This document shows positions 27,610 through 37,839 of a DNA stretch of 64,000 nucleotides, in pieces. How positions within the stretch are numbered: position 1 is the first letter of the stretch; every line of letters starts with the position of its first letter. Location of the stretch: the NCBI RefSeq assembly GCF_000317555.1, contig NC_019745.1, positions 1-64,000 on the forward strand, in the 5' to 3' direction. The notes below the pieces were generated by a model, which saw only the letters and a program-made list of their open reading frames with translations, made no database searches and had not been told where the DNA came from. A program made the translations under genes and the position numbers. The stretch is from Gloeocapsa sp. PCC 7428. GTDB lineage: Bacteria > Cyanobacteriota > Cyanobacteriia > Cyanobacteriales > Chroococcidiopsidaceae.

Positions 27610-29295
27610 ATGCTACAAGGATTCTTTCAAATTGCGTTGACACTCGTCATATTAGTCGCCATTACACCAATCTTTGGTAAGTACATGGCACGCGTGTTTC
27701 TTGAAAAGAGCGTACTACTGAATCGAGTCATTAATCCTATAGAGCGAACTATTTTTGCTATTAATGGGACACGATATAAAGATAATATGACTGGTAGGCA
27801 GTACATTCAAGCCGTAATTATCAGTAATTTAGTTATGAGTATTTTTGTCTTTTCAATACTCATGCTACAAGGCGTTCTTCCTCTCAATCCCACTGGGTTA
27901 AATCCACCTAGCTGGGACTTAGCACTGCATACCACTATTTCTTTTATTACCAATACAAATCAGCAGCATTATTCTGGAGAAACGACATATAGTTATGCCA
28001 GTCAAATGCTAGCACTAGCTTTTTTAATGTTTACTTCTGCTGCTACTGGGCTAGCTGTAGGAATTGCATTTATTCGCGGTTTAACTGGTAGACCAATAGG
28101 TAACTTTTACGTTGATTTAACCCTAGCAATTACGCGAATTCTATTACCTATATCACTGATTGGAGCATTAATATTGTTAATTGCTGGTGTACCAGAAACT
28201 TTAGCCTCCCCAGCAACAGTAACAACACTCGAAGGTGCAACACAGACGATCGCACGAGGTCCCGTTGCTCATTTTGAGATCATCAAGCAGTTAGGAGAAA
28301 ACGGCGGTGGCTTTTTTGGAATTAATTCTGCACATCCATTCGAGAATCCCAATACTTTTACTAATTTATTAGCAACGATTGCCATGCTATCTATTCCTAT
28401 GGCATTAATCTTTACCTATGGTGTGTTTGCCAACAACATGAAACAAGCTTGGTTACTCTTTTGGATGGTGTTTATTATATTCTTCATTTTGATATGTATA
28501 ACTGCAATTGGTGAGTATCAAGGTAATCCACTTGTTAACAATGCAATTTTTGGTGGAGAACAACCAAATTTAGAAGGCAAAGAAGTCCGCTTTGGTTGGG
28601 CACAAACAGCGTTATGGGCAGTTAGTACAACAGCGACAATGTGTGGTGCAGTGAATGGAATGCACGATTCTTTGATGCCTAATGGCGGTTTTTCAACCTT
28701 ATTTAATATGTTCCTCCAAATCGTTTGGGGTGGTCAAGGAACAGGGACAGCTTATCTATTTATTTATCTCATTCTAACGGTGTTTATTACAGGCTTAATG
28801 GTAGGCAGGACACCCGAATTTTTAGGTCGCAAAATTGAGAAACGGGAAATTGTTTTAGCGAGTGTCGTGCTACTCGTTCACCCAATTTTTGTTTTAATTC
28901 CGAGTGCGATCGCTTTATCTTTTCCTGGCACATTAGCGGGAATTAGTAACCCAGGATTTCACGGATTATCGCAAGTTGTTTATGAATACACCTCTGCGAG
29001 TGCGAACAATGGTTCCGGTTTTGAAGGATTAGGAGACAATACACTTTGGTGGAACCTGAGCACAAGTATCAGCCTGTTAGGAGGACGCTACATTCCCATC
29101 ATCGCTTTACTGCTTTTAGCTGACAGTATGACACGTAAACAACCCGTACCCGAAACTGCTGGAACTCTGCGCACTGATACTGTGTTATTCACCAGCGTTA
29201 CAGCAGGAGTCATCTTAATACTAGGAGTTCTCACATTCTTTCCTGTTCTAGCACTAGGACCGATCGCCGAAGGCTTTCAACTGCTGAGAAATTAG
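27610..29295 (+). CDS. kdpA: Potassium-transporting ATPase subunit A
   Basis: 561-residue channel-like subunit of the high-affinity KdpFABC potassium pump, which binds and translocates K+ in the plasma membrane. It has about ten hydrophobic helices and four degenerate selectivity-filter loops, including [34 protein letters not shown] and ANNGSGFEG. First gene of the operon; the ATG lies in CATATG. The 44 bases before kdpB contain an ATTACC repeat. Confidence 0.97.
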   Translation: MLQGFFQIALTLVILVAITPIFGKYMARVFLEKSVLLNRVINPIERTIFAINGTRYKDNMTGRQYIQAVIISNLVMSIFVFSILMLQGVLPLNPTGLNPPSWDLALHTTISFITNTNQQHYSGETTYSYASQMLALAFLMFTSAATGLAVGIAFIRGLTGRPIGNFYVDLTLAITRILLPISLIGALILLIAGVPETLASPATVTTLEGATQTIARGPVAHFEIIKQLGENGGGFFGINSAHPFENPNTFTNLLATIAMLSIPMALIFTYGVFANNMKQAWLLFWMVFIIFFILICITAIGEYQGNPLVNNAIFGGEQPNLEGKEVRFGWAQTALWAVSTTATMCGAVNGMHDSLMPNGGFSTLFNMFLQIVWGGQGTGTAYLFIYLILTVFITGLMVGRTPEFLGRKIEKREIVLASVVLLVHPIFVLIPSAIALSFPGTLAGISNPGFHGLSQVVYEYTSASANNGSGFEGLGDNTLWWNLSTSISLLGGRYIPIIALLLLADSMTRKQPVPETAGTLRTDTVLFTSVTAGVILILGVLTFFPVLALGPIAEGFQLLRN

Positions 29296-29339
29296 TAATT
29301 AGCAATTACCCATTACCAATTACCAGATTCCCCTGCTAA

Positions 29340-31442
29340 ATGGATTCTACAACTTCTTCACCCATAAACCCGCGTCCGCGTCCTAGTGGTCCTCGCGAAG
29401 GGCGCAAGCATACACCAAAAGTGAGCAGAAAAGGACTTTACCAACGAGCTATCCGCGATGCTTTTGTCAAACTAAATCCGCGACAAATGGTAAAAAATCC
29501 AGTGATGTTTTTGGTGTGGGTCGGTACGATTATTACCGCATTACTCACGATTGATCCTGGGCTGTTTGGTACAGTACCAGGTGAAAATCTGCGGGTGTTC
29601 AATGGCTTGATTACGCTGATTTTGTTTTTTACAGTTTTGTTTGCTAATTTTGCCGAAGCCGTCGCTGAAGGGCGTGGAAAAGCGCAAGCTGATGCTTTAC
29701 GTGCAACAAAATCGGACACCCTGGCGCGGAAAATTTTGAACGATGGTTCAACGCAGGAAGTTTCTTCTACCACTTTACGGCGGGGCGATCGCATCAAAGT
29801 CATCGCTGGCGATCTCATTCCCGCAGATGGCGAAGTGATAGCAGGAGTTGCTTCGGTGGATGAATCCGCAATTACCGGAGAATCAGCACCCGTATTAAAA
29901 GAACCTGGTTCCGATGTCGCGAGTTCGGTAACAGGCGGTACGCGGATTATCTCAGACGAACTCACGATTCAAATTACCGCCGATCCTGGTAAAGGCTTTA
30001 TCGATCGCATGATTTCGCTGGTAGAAGGTGCACAACGCAGTAAAACCCCAAATGAAATTGCACTCACCGTCTTACTTGCGGTGCTGACACTGGTGTTTTT
30101 GTTGGTTGTGGCAACGCTCCCACCACTCGCTAATTATGTCCAAAGTCCTGTCAGTGTAGCAATTCTCATTGCTTTGTTAGTCGCACTGATTCCAACAACA
30201 ATCGGCGGGTTGCTGAGTGCGATCGGGATTGCAGGCATGGATCGCGTTGCTCAATTTAACGTCATTGCCACTTCTGGAAGGGCAGTAGAGGCGTGCGGCG
30301 ATGTGAATACGCTTGTTTTGGACAAAACGGGGACTATCACGCTAGGAAACCGTCTAGCCGAGGAATTTATTCCAGTCAACGGACATTCTGTAGATGATGT
30401 TGCTAAAGTCGCTCTCGCAGCAAGTGTCTTCGATCAAACACCCGAAGGTAAATCAATTGTGCGGTTAGCGAATAAACTCGGAGCATCACTTGATTTTGAC
30501 TGGAGTAAGGCTGAAGCGGTTGACTTTTCTGCCAAAACGCGCATGAGTGGCACGAACTTACCGCATGGAGTGGAGGTGCGTAAAGGTGCGGTAGAAGCAA
30601 TTAAAGGCTTTGTGCGTTCGCGTAACGGTCAAATTCCTTCAGATCTCGATGCTGCTTACGAACGTGTCTCTCGTTTGGGTGGTACACCGCTGGCTGTCGC
30701 GCTCAATGGCGATATTTATGGTGTCATCTATCTTAAGGATATTATCAAACCTGGCATTAAAGAACGTTTTGACCAGCTACGACGCATGGGCGTACGAACG
30801 ATTATGCTAACGGGTGATAATCGGATCACAGCGGCAGTGATTGCCCAAGAAGCAGGTGTCGATGACTTTATTGCCGAAGCGACTCCTGAAGATAAAATTG
30901 CCGTAATTCAACGCGAACAAGCCGCAGGCAAATTAGTCGCAATGACGGGGGATGGAACAAATGATGCTCCAGCACTTGCGCAAGCCAATGTCGGTGTAGC
31001 AATGAATTCGGGAACTCAAGCGGCAAAAGAAGCTGCAAATATGGTTGATTTAGATTCTGATCCGACGAAGTTGATTGATATTGTTGCTATTGGTAAACAA
31101 CTATTAATTACGCGCGGCGCATTAACGACTTTTTCGATCGCAAATGACATCGCTAAGTATTTTGCGATTATTCCAGTTATTTTTACGGCTGCGGGTATTG
31201 GCAGGTTGAATATTATGAATTTGGCAAGTACCCAATCGGCGGTTTTGTCTGCACTGATTTATAACGCTTTGATTATTCCAGCGTTAATTCCTTTGGCGTT
31301 GACGGGAGTGAAGTTTAGACCGTTAACCGCGAATCAACTCTTGCAGCGGAATATTTTGCTTTATGGTTTGGGTGGTGTTGTGGCTCCGTTTATTGCGATT
31401 AAGGTGATTGATGTGGTTATTGCGGCGGTAGGTTTGGGGTAG
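29340..31442 (+). CDS. kdpB: Potassium-transporting ATPase subunit B (P-type)
   Basis: 700-residue P-type ATPase subunit that hydrolyses ATP for KdpA. The phosphorylated Asp is D328 in DKTGTITLG; the actuator loop is [10 protein letters not shown] and the hinge is [18 protein letters not shown]. The N-terminus is extended by about 40 basic, proline-rich residues ([16 protein letters not shown]), common in cyanobacterial KdpB. Second gene of the operon. Confidence 0.97.
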   Translation: MDSTTSSPINPRPRPSGPREGRKHTPKVSRKGLYQRAIRDAFVKLNPRQMVKNPVMFLVWVGTIITALLTIDPGLFGTVPGENLRVFNGLITLILFFTVLFANFAEAVAEGRGKAQADALRATKSDTLARKILNDGSTQEVSSTTLRRGDRIKVIAGDLIPADGEVIAGVASVDESAITGESAPVLKEPGSDVASSVTGGTRIISDELTIQITADPGKGFIDRMISLVEGAQRSKTPNEIALTVLLAVLTLVFLLVVATLPPLANYVQSPVSVAILIALLVALIPTTIGGLLSAIGIAGMDRVAQFNVIATSGRAVEACGDVNTLVLDKTGTITLGNRLAEEFIPVNGHSVDDVAKVALAASVFDQTPEGKSIVRLANKLGASLDFDWSKAEAVDFSAKTRMSGTNLPHGVEVRKGAVEAIKGFVRSRNGQIPSDLDAAYERVSRLGGTPLAVALNGDIYGVIYLKDIIKPGIKERFDQLRRMGVRTIMLTGDNRITAAVIAQEAGVDDFIAEATPEDKIAVIQREQAAGKLVAMTGDGTNDAPALAQANVGVAMNSGTQAAKEAANMVDLDSDPTKLIDIVAIGKQLLITRGALTTFSIANDIAKYFAIIPVIFTAAGIGRLNIMNLASTQSAVLSALIYNALIIPALIPLALTGVKFRPLTANQLLQRNILLYGLGGVVAPFIAIKVIDVVIAAVGLG

Positions 31443-31457
31443 GGGGTAATATTAAAC

Positions 31458-31490
31458 GAACCACAGAGGCGCAGAGGACGCAGAGAGAAG
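31458..31490 (+). repeat. Cyanobacterial repeat between kdpB and kdpF
   Basis: ACCACAGAGGCGCAGAGGAC continuing with GCAGAGAGAAG: a tandem-like purine-rich repeat (CAGAGGCG/CAGAGGAC units) familiar from intergenic regions of many cyanobacteria. It lies within the kdp operon. Confidence 0.7.
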
Positions 31491-31527
31491 AGATTGTGAG
31501 AGATTTTTGAGTGGGGGCTGGTAGTGT

Positions 31528-31731
31528 ATGAAGAGGCTTTTGTGTAAGCAAAAATTGCCTTTGCAGCTTTTTTTGGTATTGTGTTTGAATTTGGCGATCG
31601 CACCAGCGGTTTATGCGGCGGTTGATGGCGTGCAACGTCGTCAGGCTTGGGCAATTGGTTTACTTGGATTAGTTACTTTGGGTTTAACAATTTACTTATT
31701 TGATGTCGTTTTTCGACCGGAGCGCTATTAG
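31528..31731 (+). CDS. kdpF: Small Kdp subunit (KdpF/KdpG type)
   Basis: 67-residue membrane protein with a signal-like N-terminal helix (LPLQLFLVLCLNLAIAPAVYA) and a C-terminal helix ending GLTIYLFDVVFRPERY; the last part matches the KdpF-like ending YLFxVVFRPE. It sits between kdpB and kdpC, the position of the gene called kdpG in Anabaena. KdpF stabilises the complex in enteric bacteria. Two bases separate its stop from kdpC. Confidence 0.82.
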   Translation: MKRLLCKQKLPLQLFLVLCLNLAIAPAVYAAVDGVQRRQAWAIGLLGLVTLGLTIYLFDVVFRPERY

Positions 31732-31733
31732 TT

Positions 31734-32351
31734 ATGTCTATAGTGCGCGATGTTACAAGATCAATTCGCATCACTTTTGTGCTGTGGCTGCTAACCGCAG
31801 TGATTTATCCCGCAATTATGATTGTTATTGGTCAAGTTTTCTTTCCGTTTCAAGCTAACGGTAGCATTGTCCAAAACCTAGAAGGACAAAATGTCGGTTC
31901 TGCATTGATTGGGCAAGTCTTTACTTCAGATCGCTATTTCCAAAGTCGCCCTAGTGCGGTGAACTACAGCAGCTTTACTCAACAAGAACGCGATTCAGAA
32001 AATATCGGACAAGGAACCGGTGTATCGGGCGCGAGTAACTTGGCTCCGAGTAATCCTGATCTACTCGCACGCATTAATGAAACTGTTTCACAGCTAGAAG
32101 AACGCGCAATTGCACCTAGTGCGGATCTTGTTTATGCTTCGGGTTCTGGTTTAGATCCGCATATTACAGTAGAAGCCGCGTTTAATCAACTAGAACGAGT
32201 TGCCCAGGCGCGTAATTTATCTCCTGAGGAAATTGCTCCTTTGATTGCTAAACACACGCAAGGCAGATTTCTATGGGTTTTTGGCGAACCAGGAGTCAAT
32301 GTGTTGAATTTAAATCGCGAGCTAGACGTTTTACAAGCTCCGCTAGAGTAG
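31734..32351 (+). CDS. kdpC: Potassium-transporting ATPase subunit C
   Basis: 205-residue subunit with one N-terminal membrane helix (FVLWLLTAVIYPAIMIVIGQ) and a periplasmic domain containing FQSRPSAVNY, GSGLDPHIT and FGEPGVNVLNLN, all typical of KdpC. It assists assembly and ATP affinity of the pump. The hicBA pair follows 47 bases later. Confidence 0.95.
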   Translation: MSIVRDVTRSIRITFVLWLLTAVIYPAIMIVIGQVFFPFQANGSIVQNLEGQNVGSALIGQVFTSDRYFQSRPSAVNYSSFTQQERDSENIGQGTGVSGASNLAPSNPDLLARINETVSQLEERAIAPSADLVYASGSGLDPHITVEAAFNQLERVAQARNLSPEEIAPLIAKHTQGRFLWVFGEPGVNVLNLNRELDVLQAPLE

Positions 32352-32398
32352 CATACCTGTGGTTAAGTTGATTGTATTCAAGTCTTTAACTGAAATTC

Positions 32399-32602
32399 AT
32401 GAAAGTGTTTACCGCTATTGTTGAGAATTCAGAGACTAACCTCTATGTAGGTTATGTACCTGGATTTCCTGGAGCGCACTCTCAAGGAGAAACCTTGGAC
32501 GAGTTACACGAGAATCTGCATGAGGTCATTGAAATGCTTCTGGAGGATCAAGAACAAGTGTTCGATACATTCGTCGGCACGCAACAGATTATTATCCAGT
32601 AA
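32399..32602 (+). CDS. hicB: HicB-like antitoxin
   Basis: 67-residue protein of the type II HicB partial RNase H-like fold: MKVFTAIVENSETNLYVGYV, then PGFPGAHSQGETLDEL and a helix with NLHEVIEMLLED. It lacks the C-terminal DNA-binding domain of longer HicB proteins. It ends 3 bases before hicA, so the pair is co-translated; the order hicB-hicA is the reverse of the Escherichia coli operon. It sits between kdpC and kdpD, an unusual place for a toxin-antitoxin pair. Confidence 0.85.
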   Translation: MKVFTAIVENSETNLYVGYVPGFPGAHSQGETLDELHENLHEVIEMLLEDQEQVFDTFVGTQQIIIQ

Positions 32603-32605
32603 ACG

Positions 32606-32827
32606 ATGAGCAGTATACCTGTTCTCAAACCACAAGAGGTAGTTCGCATCTTGGAGAACCTTGGCTTTGTGGAGGTGCGTCAGAAAGGCTCACACAAGCA
32701 GTTTCGTCATACAGATGGTCCTACGACAGTTCCCTTTCACAAGGGACGCGATATTTCACCTAAGTTGCTGCGACAAATTGCAATTGATATTAATTTAACA
32801 GTTGAAGAGATGTTAGAGTCACGGTGA
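32606..32827 (+). CDS. hicA: HicA-family mRNA interferase toxin
   Basis: 73-residue double-stranded-RNA-binding-fold protein. KPQEVVRILENLGFVEVRQK then GSHKQFRHTDG is the HicA signature, with the catalytic His in GSHKQ; VPFHKGRDISPKLLRQIA follows. HicA cleaves mRNA and is neutralised by HicB. Full length and apparently intact. The 163 bases up to kdpD include a short AT-rich stretch that could carry a promoter. Confidence 0.88.
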   Translation: MSSIPVLKPQEVVRILENLGFVEVRQKGSHKQFRHTDGPTTVPFHKGRDISPKLLRQIAIDINLTVEEMLESR

Positions 32828-32990
32828 GGTTTAACTAAGGCTTGCACTGATACACTGCTTAGATAAAAAAACAGCTTAGCGGTTAAAACCTATCAGCAAA
32901 ATTGACAACTAACTAATCGCTTTGTTGAACCGTGATTTTAGTCGTTAAGCTAACGAGCGAATATTACATTGAGATAAGGCAAAGCTTGCA

Positions 32991-34163
32991 GTGAACAAGA
33001 CTGAAGAACCTATAGTGTCTGAAAACACTACAATTCGCCCAGCGCGTAAAGGTAAGCACAAAATTTTTATTGGGATGGCTCCAGGAGTTGGTAAAACTTA
33101 CCGAATGCTCGAAGAAGCCCACGCACTCAAACAAGAAGGTATTGATGTTGTGATTGGGTTACTCGAAACTCATGGACGTAAGGAAACTGCACAAAAAGCT
33201 GATGGATTAGAACTGATCCCCCGTAAAGAAATTGTTCGGGGCGGGTTGACGCTAACAGAAATGGACACAGAGGCAATTTTAGCGCGATCGCCACAACTCG
33301 CACTCATCGACGAATTAGCACATACGAATGTCCCTGGTTCTGAACGCGAAAAGCGCTATCAAGATGTGGAAGTTATTCTAGCTGCGGGTATTGACGTTTA
33401 CTCAACTGTAAATATTCAACACATCGAAAGTCTCAATGACTTGGTAGCACGCATTACAGGTGTCGTCGTTAGAGAACGCGTTCCGGACCGCTTAATTGAG
33501 GAAGCTGATGAAGTTGTCGTTATTGATGTAACTCCAGAAACTTTAGAAGAACGCTTACTTGAAGGGAAAATTTACGCTCCCGAAAAAATTCATCAAGCAC
33601 TCGCTAACTTTTTTCAACGACGCAACTTGATTGCTTTACGCGAACTCGCACTGCGCGAAGTTGCTGATAATGTCGAAGAAGATGCAATCGCACTCACCGC
33701 TAATTCCCCAAATGAGCAACTCGCCGGACAAACTTGTAATATCCACGAGCGTGTTTTAGTCTGCGTCTCTACCTATCCCAATTCGTTGCAATTAATACGT
33801 CGTGGAGCGCGGCTAGCAGGTTATATGAATGCTCCTTTGTACGCTGTTTTTGTGGCGAATCCCGATCGCTTTTTAACTAAAGCGGAAAGTTTACACCTCG
33901 AAACTTGCGAACATCTGTGTCAAGAATTTGGCGGGACGTTTATCCGCGTCACAAATCACAATATCGCACAAGCGATCGCCGATGTTGCTAAACAATACCG
34001 GATTACCCAAATTGTCATCGGCGAAAGTCAGCGATCGCGTTGGAAAATTCTCTTGCGTGGTTCTCTGACGCAACAATTAGTACGGTTGCTGAAAAATATT
34101 GATATTCATATTATTAGCTCGGAGAAAAACGCTGAGTTTAATGGTGTGGCTCCAGTAGGATAA
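32991..34163 (+). CDS. kdpD: KdpD N-terminal sensor protein (short form)
   Basis: 390-residue protein with the KdpD domain (Walker A GMAPGVGKT at 28-36, Walker B LALIDELAHTN) and a UspA-like domain (about 250-380). It has no membrane, dimerisation or ATPase kinase domains. Such short KdpD proteins are known from cyanobacteria such as Anabaena, so this is not a broken gene. It may sense K+ or c-di-AMP and act with another kinase. The start is GTG. Confidence 0.9.
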   Translation: MNKTEEPIVSENTTIRPARKGKHKIFIGMAPGVGKTYRMLEEAHALKQEGIDVVIGLLETHGRKETAQKADGLELIPRKEIVRGGLTLTEMDTEAILARSPQLALIDELAHTNVPGSEREKRYQDVEVILAAGIDVYSTVNIQHIESLNDLVARITGVVVRERVPDRLIEEADEVVVIDVTPETLEERLLEGKIYAPEKIHQALANFFQRRNLIALRELALREVADNVEEDAIALTANSPNEQLAGQTCNIHERVLVCVSTYPNSLQLIRRGARLAGYMNAPLYAVFVANPDRFLTKAESLHLETCEHLCQEFGGTFIRVTNHNIAQAIADVAKQYRITQIVIGESQRSRWKILLRGSLTQQLVRLLKNIDIHIISSEKNAEFNGVAPVG

Positions 34164-34246
34164 CGATATAGGCAATCGGTAATGGGTAATGAGAAAAAAG
34201 ATATTCACTAATTACCAATTACCACTTACCACTTACCAGTTACCAA

Positions 34247-34281
34247 CCCTTAAGTTATGTTTATTTTTACCCTCTTACTTA
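34247..34281 (+). repeat. 35-bp dispersed repeat, copy 1
   Basis: Begins CCCTTAAGTTATGTTTATTT; matches 33 of 35 positions with 52605-52639. It follows ATTACC-type repeats (34211-34246), as the second copy also does. It lies directly before the anmK start and explains a spurious N-terminal extension in that frame. Confidence 0.85.
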
Positions 34282-34293
34282 GTCGATAAATTA

Positions 34294-35490
34294 ATGCTTG
34301 TAATTGGTTTAATCAGCGGTACTTCAGTTGATGGCATTGATGCTGCCTTAGTTGATATTTCTGGTACAGATAGCGATATCAAAGTTGAGTTCTTAGCAGG
34401 AGAAACTTATCCTTATCCGACAAAGTTAAGACAACAGATCCTCGCAGTTTGTGCGGGGGAAGCGCTTTCGATGGCACAATTGGCAGAATTAGACGATGCG
34501 ATCGCCCAAACTTTTGCCCAAGCAGCACAACACTTGCAAATCAATCACTCTTCCGTAGAACTCATTGGTTCGCACGGTCAGACAGTGTATCATCGACCAC
34601 CCCAAAGAAGGGGCGAGGGGCATGAGGGGCAAGGCAGTGCCTTACCCGCACTCGAGGGGTTTGCTGACATCCTAGGATATAGTCTTCAATTAGGACGTGG
34701 TGCTGTGATTGCGGAATTAACTCAAATTCCAACAGTGAGTAACTTTCGCGCAGGTGATATTGCTGCTAAAGGTCATGGTGCGCCCTTAGTTCCCCGCGTC
34801 GATGCGTATCTTTTGAGTCATCCTCACGAGGCGCGTTGCGTGCAAAATATTGGCGGAATTGGTAACGTTGCCTATTTACCACCGCGATCGCATCCCGACT
34901 GGTTGGAAAAAGTGCGCGGTTGGGATACAGGACCTGGAAATTCGCTGTTAGATTTAGCAGTACAGCATTTTACCAATGGTACTCAAACTTACGATGCTAA
35001 CGGTGAGTGGGCATCTAGCGGCACTCCTTGTCATACATTAGTAGAAAAATGGCTCAGTCAAGATTACTTTCAACTCCCACCACCAAAATCGACAGGAAGA
35101 GAACTTTTTGGCTGGGACTATTTACAAGCTTGTCTAGCTGACACGACAGCACTAAATTTAAGCGTCGCTGATACTTTAGCAACTCTCACAGAATTAACTG
35201 CTGTCTCAATTGTCCACAGTTACCAAACTTTCTTACCACAGCAAAGCGATCGCGTACTATTATGCGGTGGCGGTAGTCGGAATCTCTACTTAAAACGCCG
35301 ATTACAAGAATTACTCGCACCACTTCCCGTACAAACGACAGACGAAATCGGACTGAGTGCCAATTTTAAAGAAGCGATCGCCTTCGCTGTTCTTGCGTAC
35401 TGGAGAATGCTCAACCTCCCTGGTAACTTACCGCAAGCAACTGGTGCAACGCAACCAGTACTCCTCGGAGAAATGCATTTACCAATATAA
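34294..35490 (+). CDS. anmK: Anhydro-N-acetylmuramic acid kinase
   Basis: Converts anhydro-MurNAc recovered from peptidoglycan into MurNAc-6-phosphate. The start at ATG 34294 gives [19 protein letters not shown], the canonical N-terminus with its phosphate-binding loop (398 aa); the longer upstream frame is translated repeat DNA. Further motifs are [33 protein letters not shown] and LCGGGSRN. After HRPP comes an abnormal stretch [19 protein letters not shown] encoded by a palindromic repeat (34626-34647), before the normal LGYSLQLG. Confidence 0.95.
   Translation: MLVIGLISGTSVDGIDAALVDISGTDSDIKVEFLAGETYPYPTKLRQQILAVCAGEALSMAQLAELDDAIAQTFAQAAQHLQINHSSVELIGSHGQTVYHRPPQRRGEGHEGQGSALPALEGFADILGYSLQLGRGAVIAELTQIPTVSNFRAGDIAAKGHGAPLVPRVDAYLLSHPHEARCVQNIGGIGNVAYLPPRSHPDWLEKVRGWDTGPGNSLLDLAVQHFTNGTQTYDANGEWASSGTPCHTLVEKWLSQDYFQLPPPKSTGRELFGWDYLQACLADTTALNLSVADTLATLTELTAVSIVHSYQTFLPQQSDRVLLCGGGSRNLYLKRRLQELLAPLPVQTTDEIGLSANFKEAIAFAVLAYWRMLNLPGNLPQATGATQPVLLGEMHLPI
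34626..34647 (+). repeat. Palindrome copy 3, in-frame inside anmK
   Basis: GGGGCAAGGCAGTGCCTTAC followed by CC within the anmK coding region, preceded by GGGGCGAGGGGCATGA. It is nearly identical to the intergenic copy at 44201-44222. The frame remains open, so it behaves as a coding insertion. Confidence 0.85.
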
Positions 35491-35854
35491 AAAGAGTAAG
35501 GGGTGCAGAGAACACTAGCCACTATCCACTCACTCCTAGCTCTTATACCATTTCACGAAATAAAAACTACTAATCATTTCTCCTCTGCTCCCTATTTGTA
35601 GTAACTTCAAAATGAAATGGTATTAGTCCCTCATCCCTATTACAGTACCAAACAAAGCCAACTTCTCAGTATAATCCCGCTTGGAGATTTCTTGCAATTG
35701 AGGTTAAGTTTGTCTTGTAATTAGTCTGTGTAATGCTTTTCAGTTGCTGTTGTTTAGTTAACATATAAACCCAAGCAGCACATCAATGTTCTTTATTACA
35801 CAGCTAATACTGGCTAGTGCCATGAAACCTTATCACTGGTCGATTTAACTTCGT
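35491..35854. other. Intergenic region with inverted-repeat element
   Basis: 364 bases without a gene between anmK and the protein kinase. It contains the inverted-repeat element at 35545-35623. The rest should include the kinase promoter. Confidence 0.5.
35545..35623. repeat. 79-bp element with 11-bp inverted ends
   Basis: ATACCATTTCA at 35545-35555 and its exact complement TGAAATGGTAT at 35613-35623 enclose 57 non-coding bases. The layout fits a very small miniature inverted-repeat element or a long-loop hairpin. No second copy was noticed in this window. Confidence 0.6.
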
Positions 35855-37366
35855 ATGACAGATCCCAACATTGGTCGCTTAATTGCTCAGCGGTATCAAC
35901 TTCAAGAACTCATTGGAACAGGAGCTATGGGTCAAGTTTATCTCGCCAATGACCTATTGTTGGGTGGTGTACCTGTTGCCATTAAATTTCTCGCACTCTC
36001 GATTCAAAACAACAAAATTAGAGTACAGGAACGATTTGAACGCGAGGCTAAAACTTGCGCGCTTCTTGGTCAAAAAAGTATTCACATTGTCCGCGTCATG
36101 GACTACGGCGTAGACGAAAATCGAATTCCATATTATGTAATGGAATACTTGCAAGGAGAAAGTTTAAGTGAGATTGTCCGAATACAACCACTCACTTTGA
36201 CACGGTTTTTGAGTTTTGCACGTCAACTCGGCTTAGGACTTCAAGCAGCACATGATGGTATTCCGGTTGATGGGGAACTTTGTCCGATTATTCACCGTGA
36301 CATCAAGCCCAGCAATGTTTTAGTCACACCCAACCCTAGTTTTGGGGAATTAGTCAAGATTCTCGATTTTGGGATTGCGAAACTACTACAATCAGATAGT
36401 TCTCAAACAAACTACTACTTGGGAACATGGGCGTATTCCTCGCCTGAACAAATTGAGGGTAAGGAACTCGATAATCGGTCAGATATCTACAGTTTGGGCG
36501 TAATGATGTTTGAAATGTTAACAGGTAAGATGCCTGTACAAGCAAATACCAACTCGTTTGGTGGTTGGTATAAAGCACATCACTTCCACGCACCGCGCTC
36601 CTTTAGCGAAATAAATCCTCGCTTGGAATTACCACAGGCGTTAGAACGTTTAGTCATGCGCTGTCTAGCTAAAAATCCCAGCGATCGCCCCCAAAATATC
36701 AATGAGATTCTCCAAACGATTACATCTCTAGAACAACACGAGCCAGTACAATTTACTGCCCAAGATAAAAATATACCAGCTTCCCCGCAGACCAATCTTG
36801 CTAGTACGCTTGAGAAGTATTCAATTACTGCTGCGGGTATTGATGAACTACCTTATTGGCCAAAAAATAAACCAATCGCAGATATTGTTTTTCCGCATCC
36901 AATCCGCGTACAAAATCAACTAACTGCCACTTTATGGGTAATGCTACCAAAACAAGAGATCGAAAAACGGCTACAAGGTACGCGTTACAACCAATTTTTA
37001 TTTCTAAATGCTCCGCATCCAATGATTTTATGGCTTACTGTCTTACACAGCCAGGAACATACGCCCAAATGGCTACCCTACTACTTAGACTTGAAATCTT
37101 CTCAAGGTATGGAGTTAGCAAAACTCTTACTCGAAACTGGATACTATAAAATTCTATTGTTTACGCGTGAATCTCCGCAGCGTGCGTTTGCTTGTCTGCA
37201 AACTGAGATTGCACCTGCACAACGCCAATTATTACAACAGTGGGTTGCTATGAGTCAAAGTGCGGTTTCTACCGCCTCTCCACAGCTTAGCCGCGGTCTT
37301 CTAAAAAAAGAGCTAGAAAAAATTAAGCCACAAGTAATTATGAAGTTAGCAGCAGTGGACAGTTGA
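35855..37366 (+). CDS. Serine/threonine protein kinase
   Basis: 503-residue Hanks-type kinase. The catalytic domain (about 10-285) has GTGAMGQVYLA (glycine loop), VAIKFL (Lys), HRDIKPSNV at 147-155 (catalytic loop), DFGIAKLL and GTWAYSSPEQI. The remaining 200 or so residues (about 300-503) are globular-looking with no domain I recognise, and no transmembrane helix is visible, so it is probably cytoplasmic. Substrates unknown. A 19-base palindrome overlaps the stop codon. Confidence 0.93.
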   Translation: MTDPNIGRLIAQRYQLQELIGTGAMGQVYLANDLLLGGVPVAIKFLALSIQNNKIRVQERFEREAKTCALLGQKSIHIVRVMDYGVDENRIPYYVMEYLQGESLSEIVRIQPLTLTRFLSFARQLGLGLQAAHDGIPVDGELCPIIHRDIKPSNVLVTPNPSFGELVKILDFGIAKLLQSDSSQTNYYLGTWAYSSPEQIEGKELDNRSDIYSLGVMMFEMLTGKMPVQANTNSFGGWYKAHHFHAPRSFSEINPRLELPQALERLVMRCLAKNPSDRPQNINEILQTITSLEQHEPVQFTAQDKNIPASPQTNLASTLEKYSITAAGIDELPYWPKNKPIADIVFPHPIRVQNQLTATLWVMLPKQEIEKRLQGTRYNQFLFLNAPHPMILWLTVLHSQEHTPKWLPYYLDLKSSQGMELAKLLLETGYYKILLFTRESPQRAFACLQTEIAPAQRQLLQQWVAMSQSAVSTASPQLSRGLLKKELEKIKPQVIMKLAAVDS

Positions 37367-37378
37367 CAGTGTCAACTG
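37360..37378. terminator. Palindrome over the kinase stop codon
   Basis: CAGTTGACA-G-TGTCAACTG, 9-bp arms around one base, spanning the stop of the kinase gene. No U-run follows at once, so it may be a weak terminator or a repeat. Confidence 0.4.
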
Positions 37379-37839
37379 CTATATTACAAAAACTTTTTCG
37401 TTGCATGGCTATTAATCAACCTCATGAGTCTTCACACAAAAACTTTCTGAAACTCTTACGCCTTTGTGTTGTAGACATTTCAACGCTAGTTATAAATAAT
37501 GCGACTCTACCTGCAAGCGCTTTTCTTTGTGGTTCGTTTTTTAGGTAGTGAAGTCTGCTTAGAGCCGATTTGAAGTGAAAATTGAAGGCTTATAGTTAAT
37601 AAATATAGCTTCTCATGCTGCGTAGAAATTTTATGTACTCAACTCAATGAGTTAGTTTTAGCGTTGTATATTCTCGCTGGGGAAATATCCGCGTGGCTTT
37701 GTGAAGCTTAGATAGCAGTTGGTTGAATTTCTGACGTTTTTGTTTGTTCGGAGTTGACGCCCCAACACCCCCAGTTCTTTTCCCTGCTGGAACCGAGCAA
37801 GAGATGGAGGTCGCCTACTGCGACATTGGGTTGTGTGAC
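37379..37839. other. Intergenic region between kinase gene and nblA
   Basis: About 460 bases separating two convergent genes. I see no persuasive gene, tRNA or strong terminator. GC-richer sequence at 37750-37830 (CCCAACACCCCCAG region) lies close to the 3' end of nblA. Confidence 0.4.

Noticed and set aside
32991-34163. kdpD as a truncated pseudogene
   Set aside because: Short KdpD proteins lacking the kinase half are the known cyanobacterial form, and the frame is intact.
34189-34293. N-terminal extension of anmK
   Set aside because: It is translated repeat DNA (ATTACC words and the 35-bp repeat); the family start [11 protein letters not shown] is at 34294.
37363-37548. Plus-strand 61-codon frame after the protein kinase
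   Set aside because: It overlaps the kinase stop and a palindrome, lacks a ribosome site, and its composition looks random.
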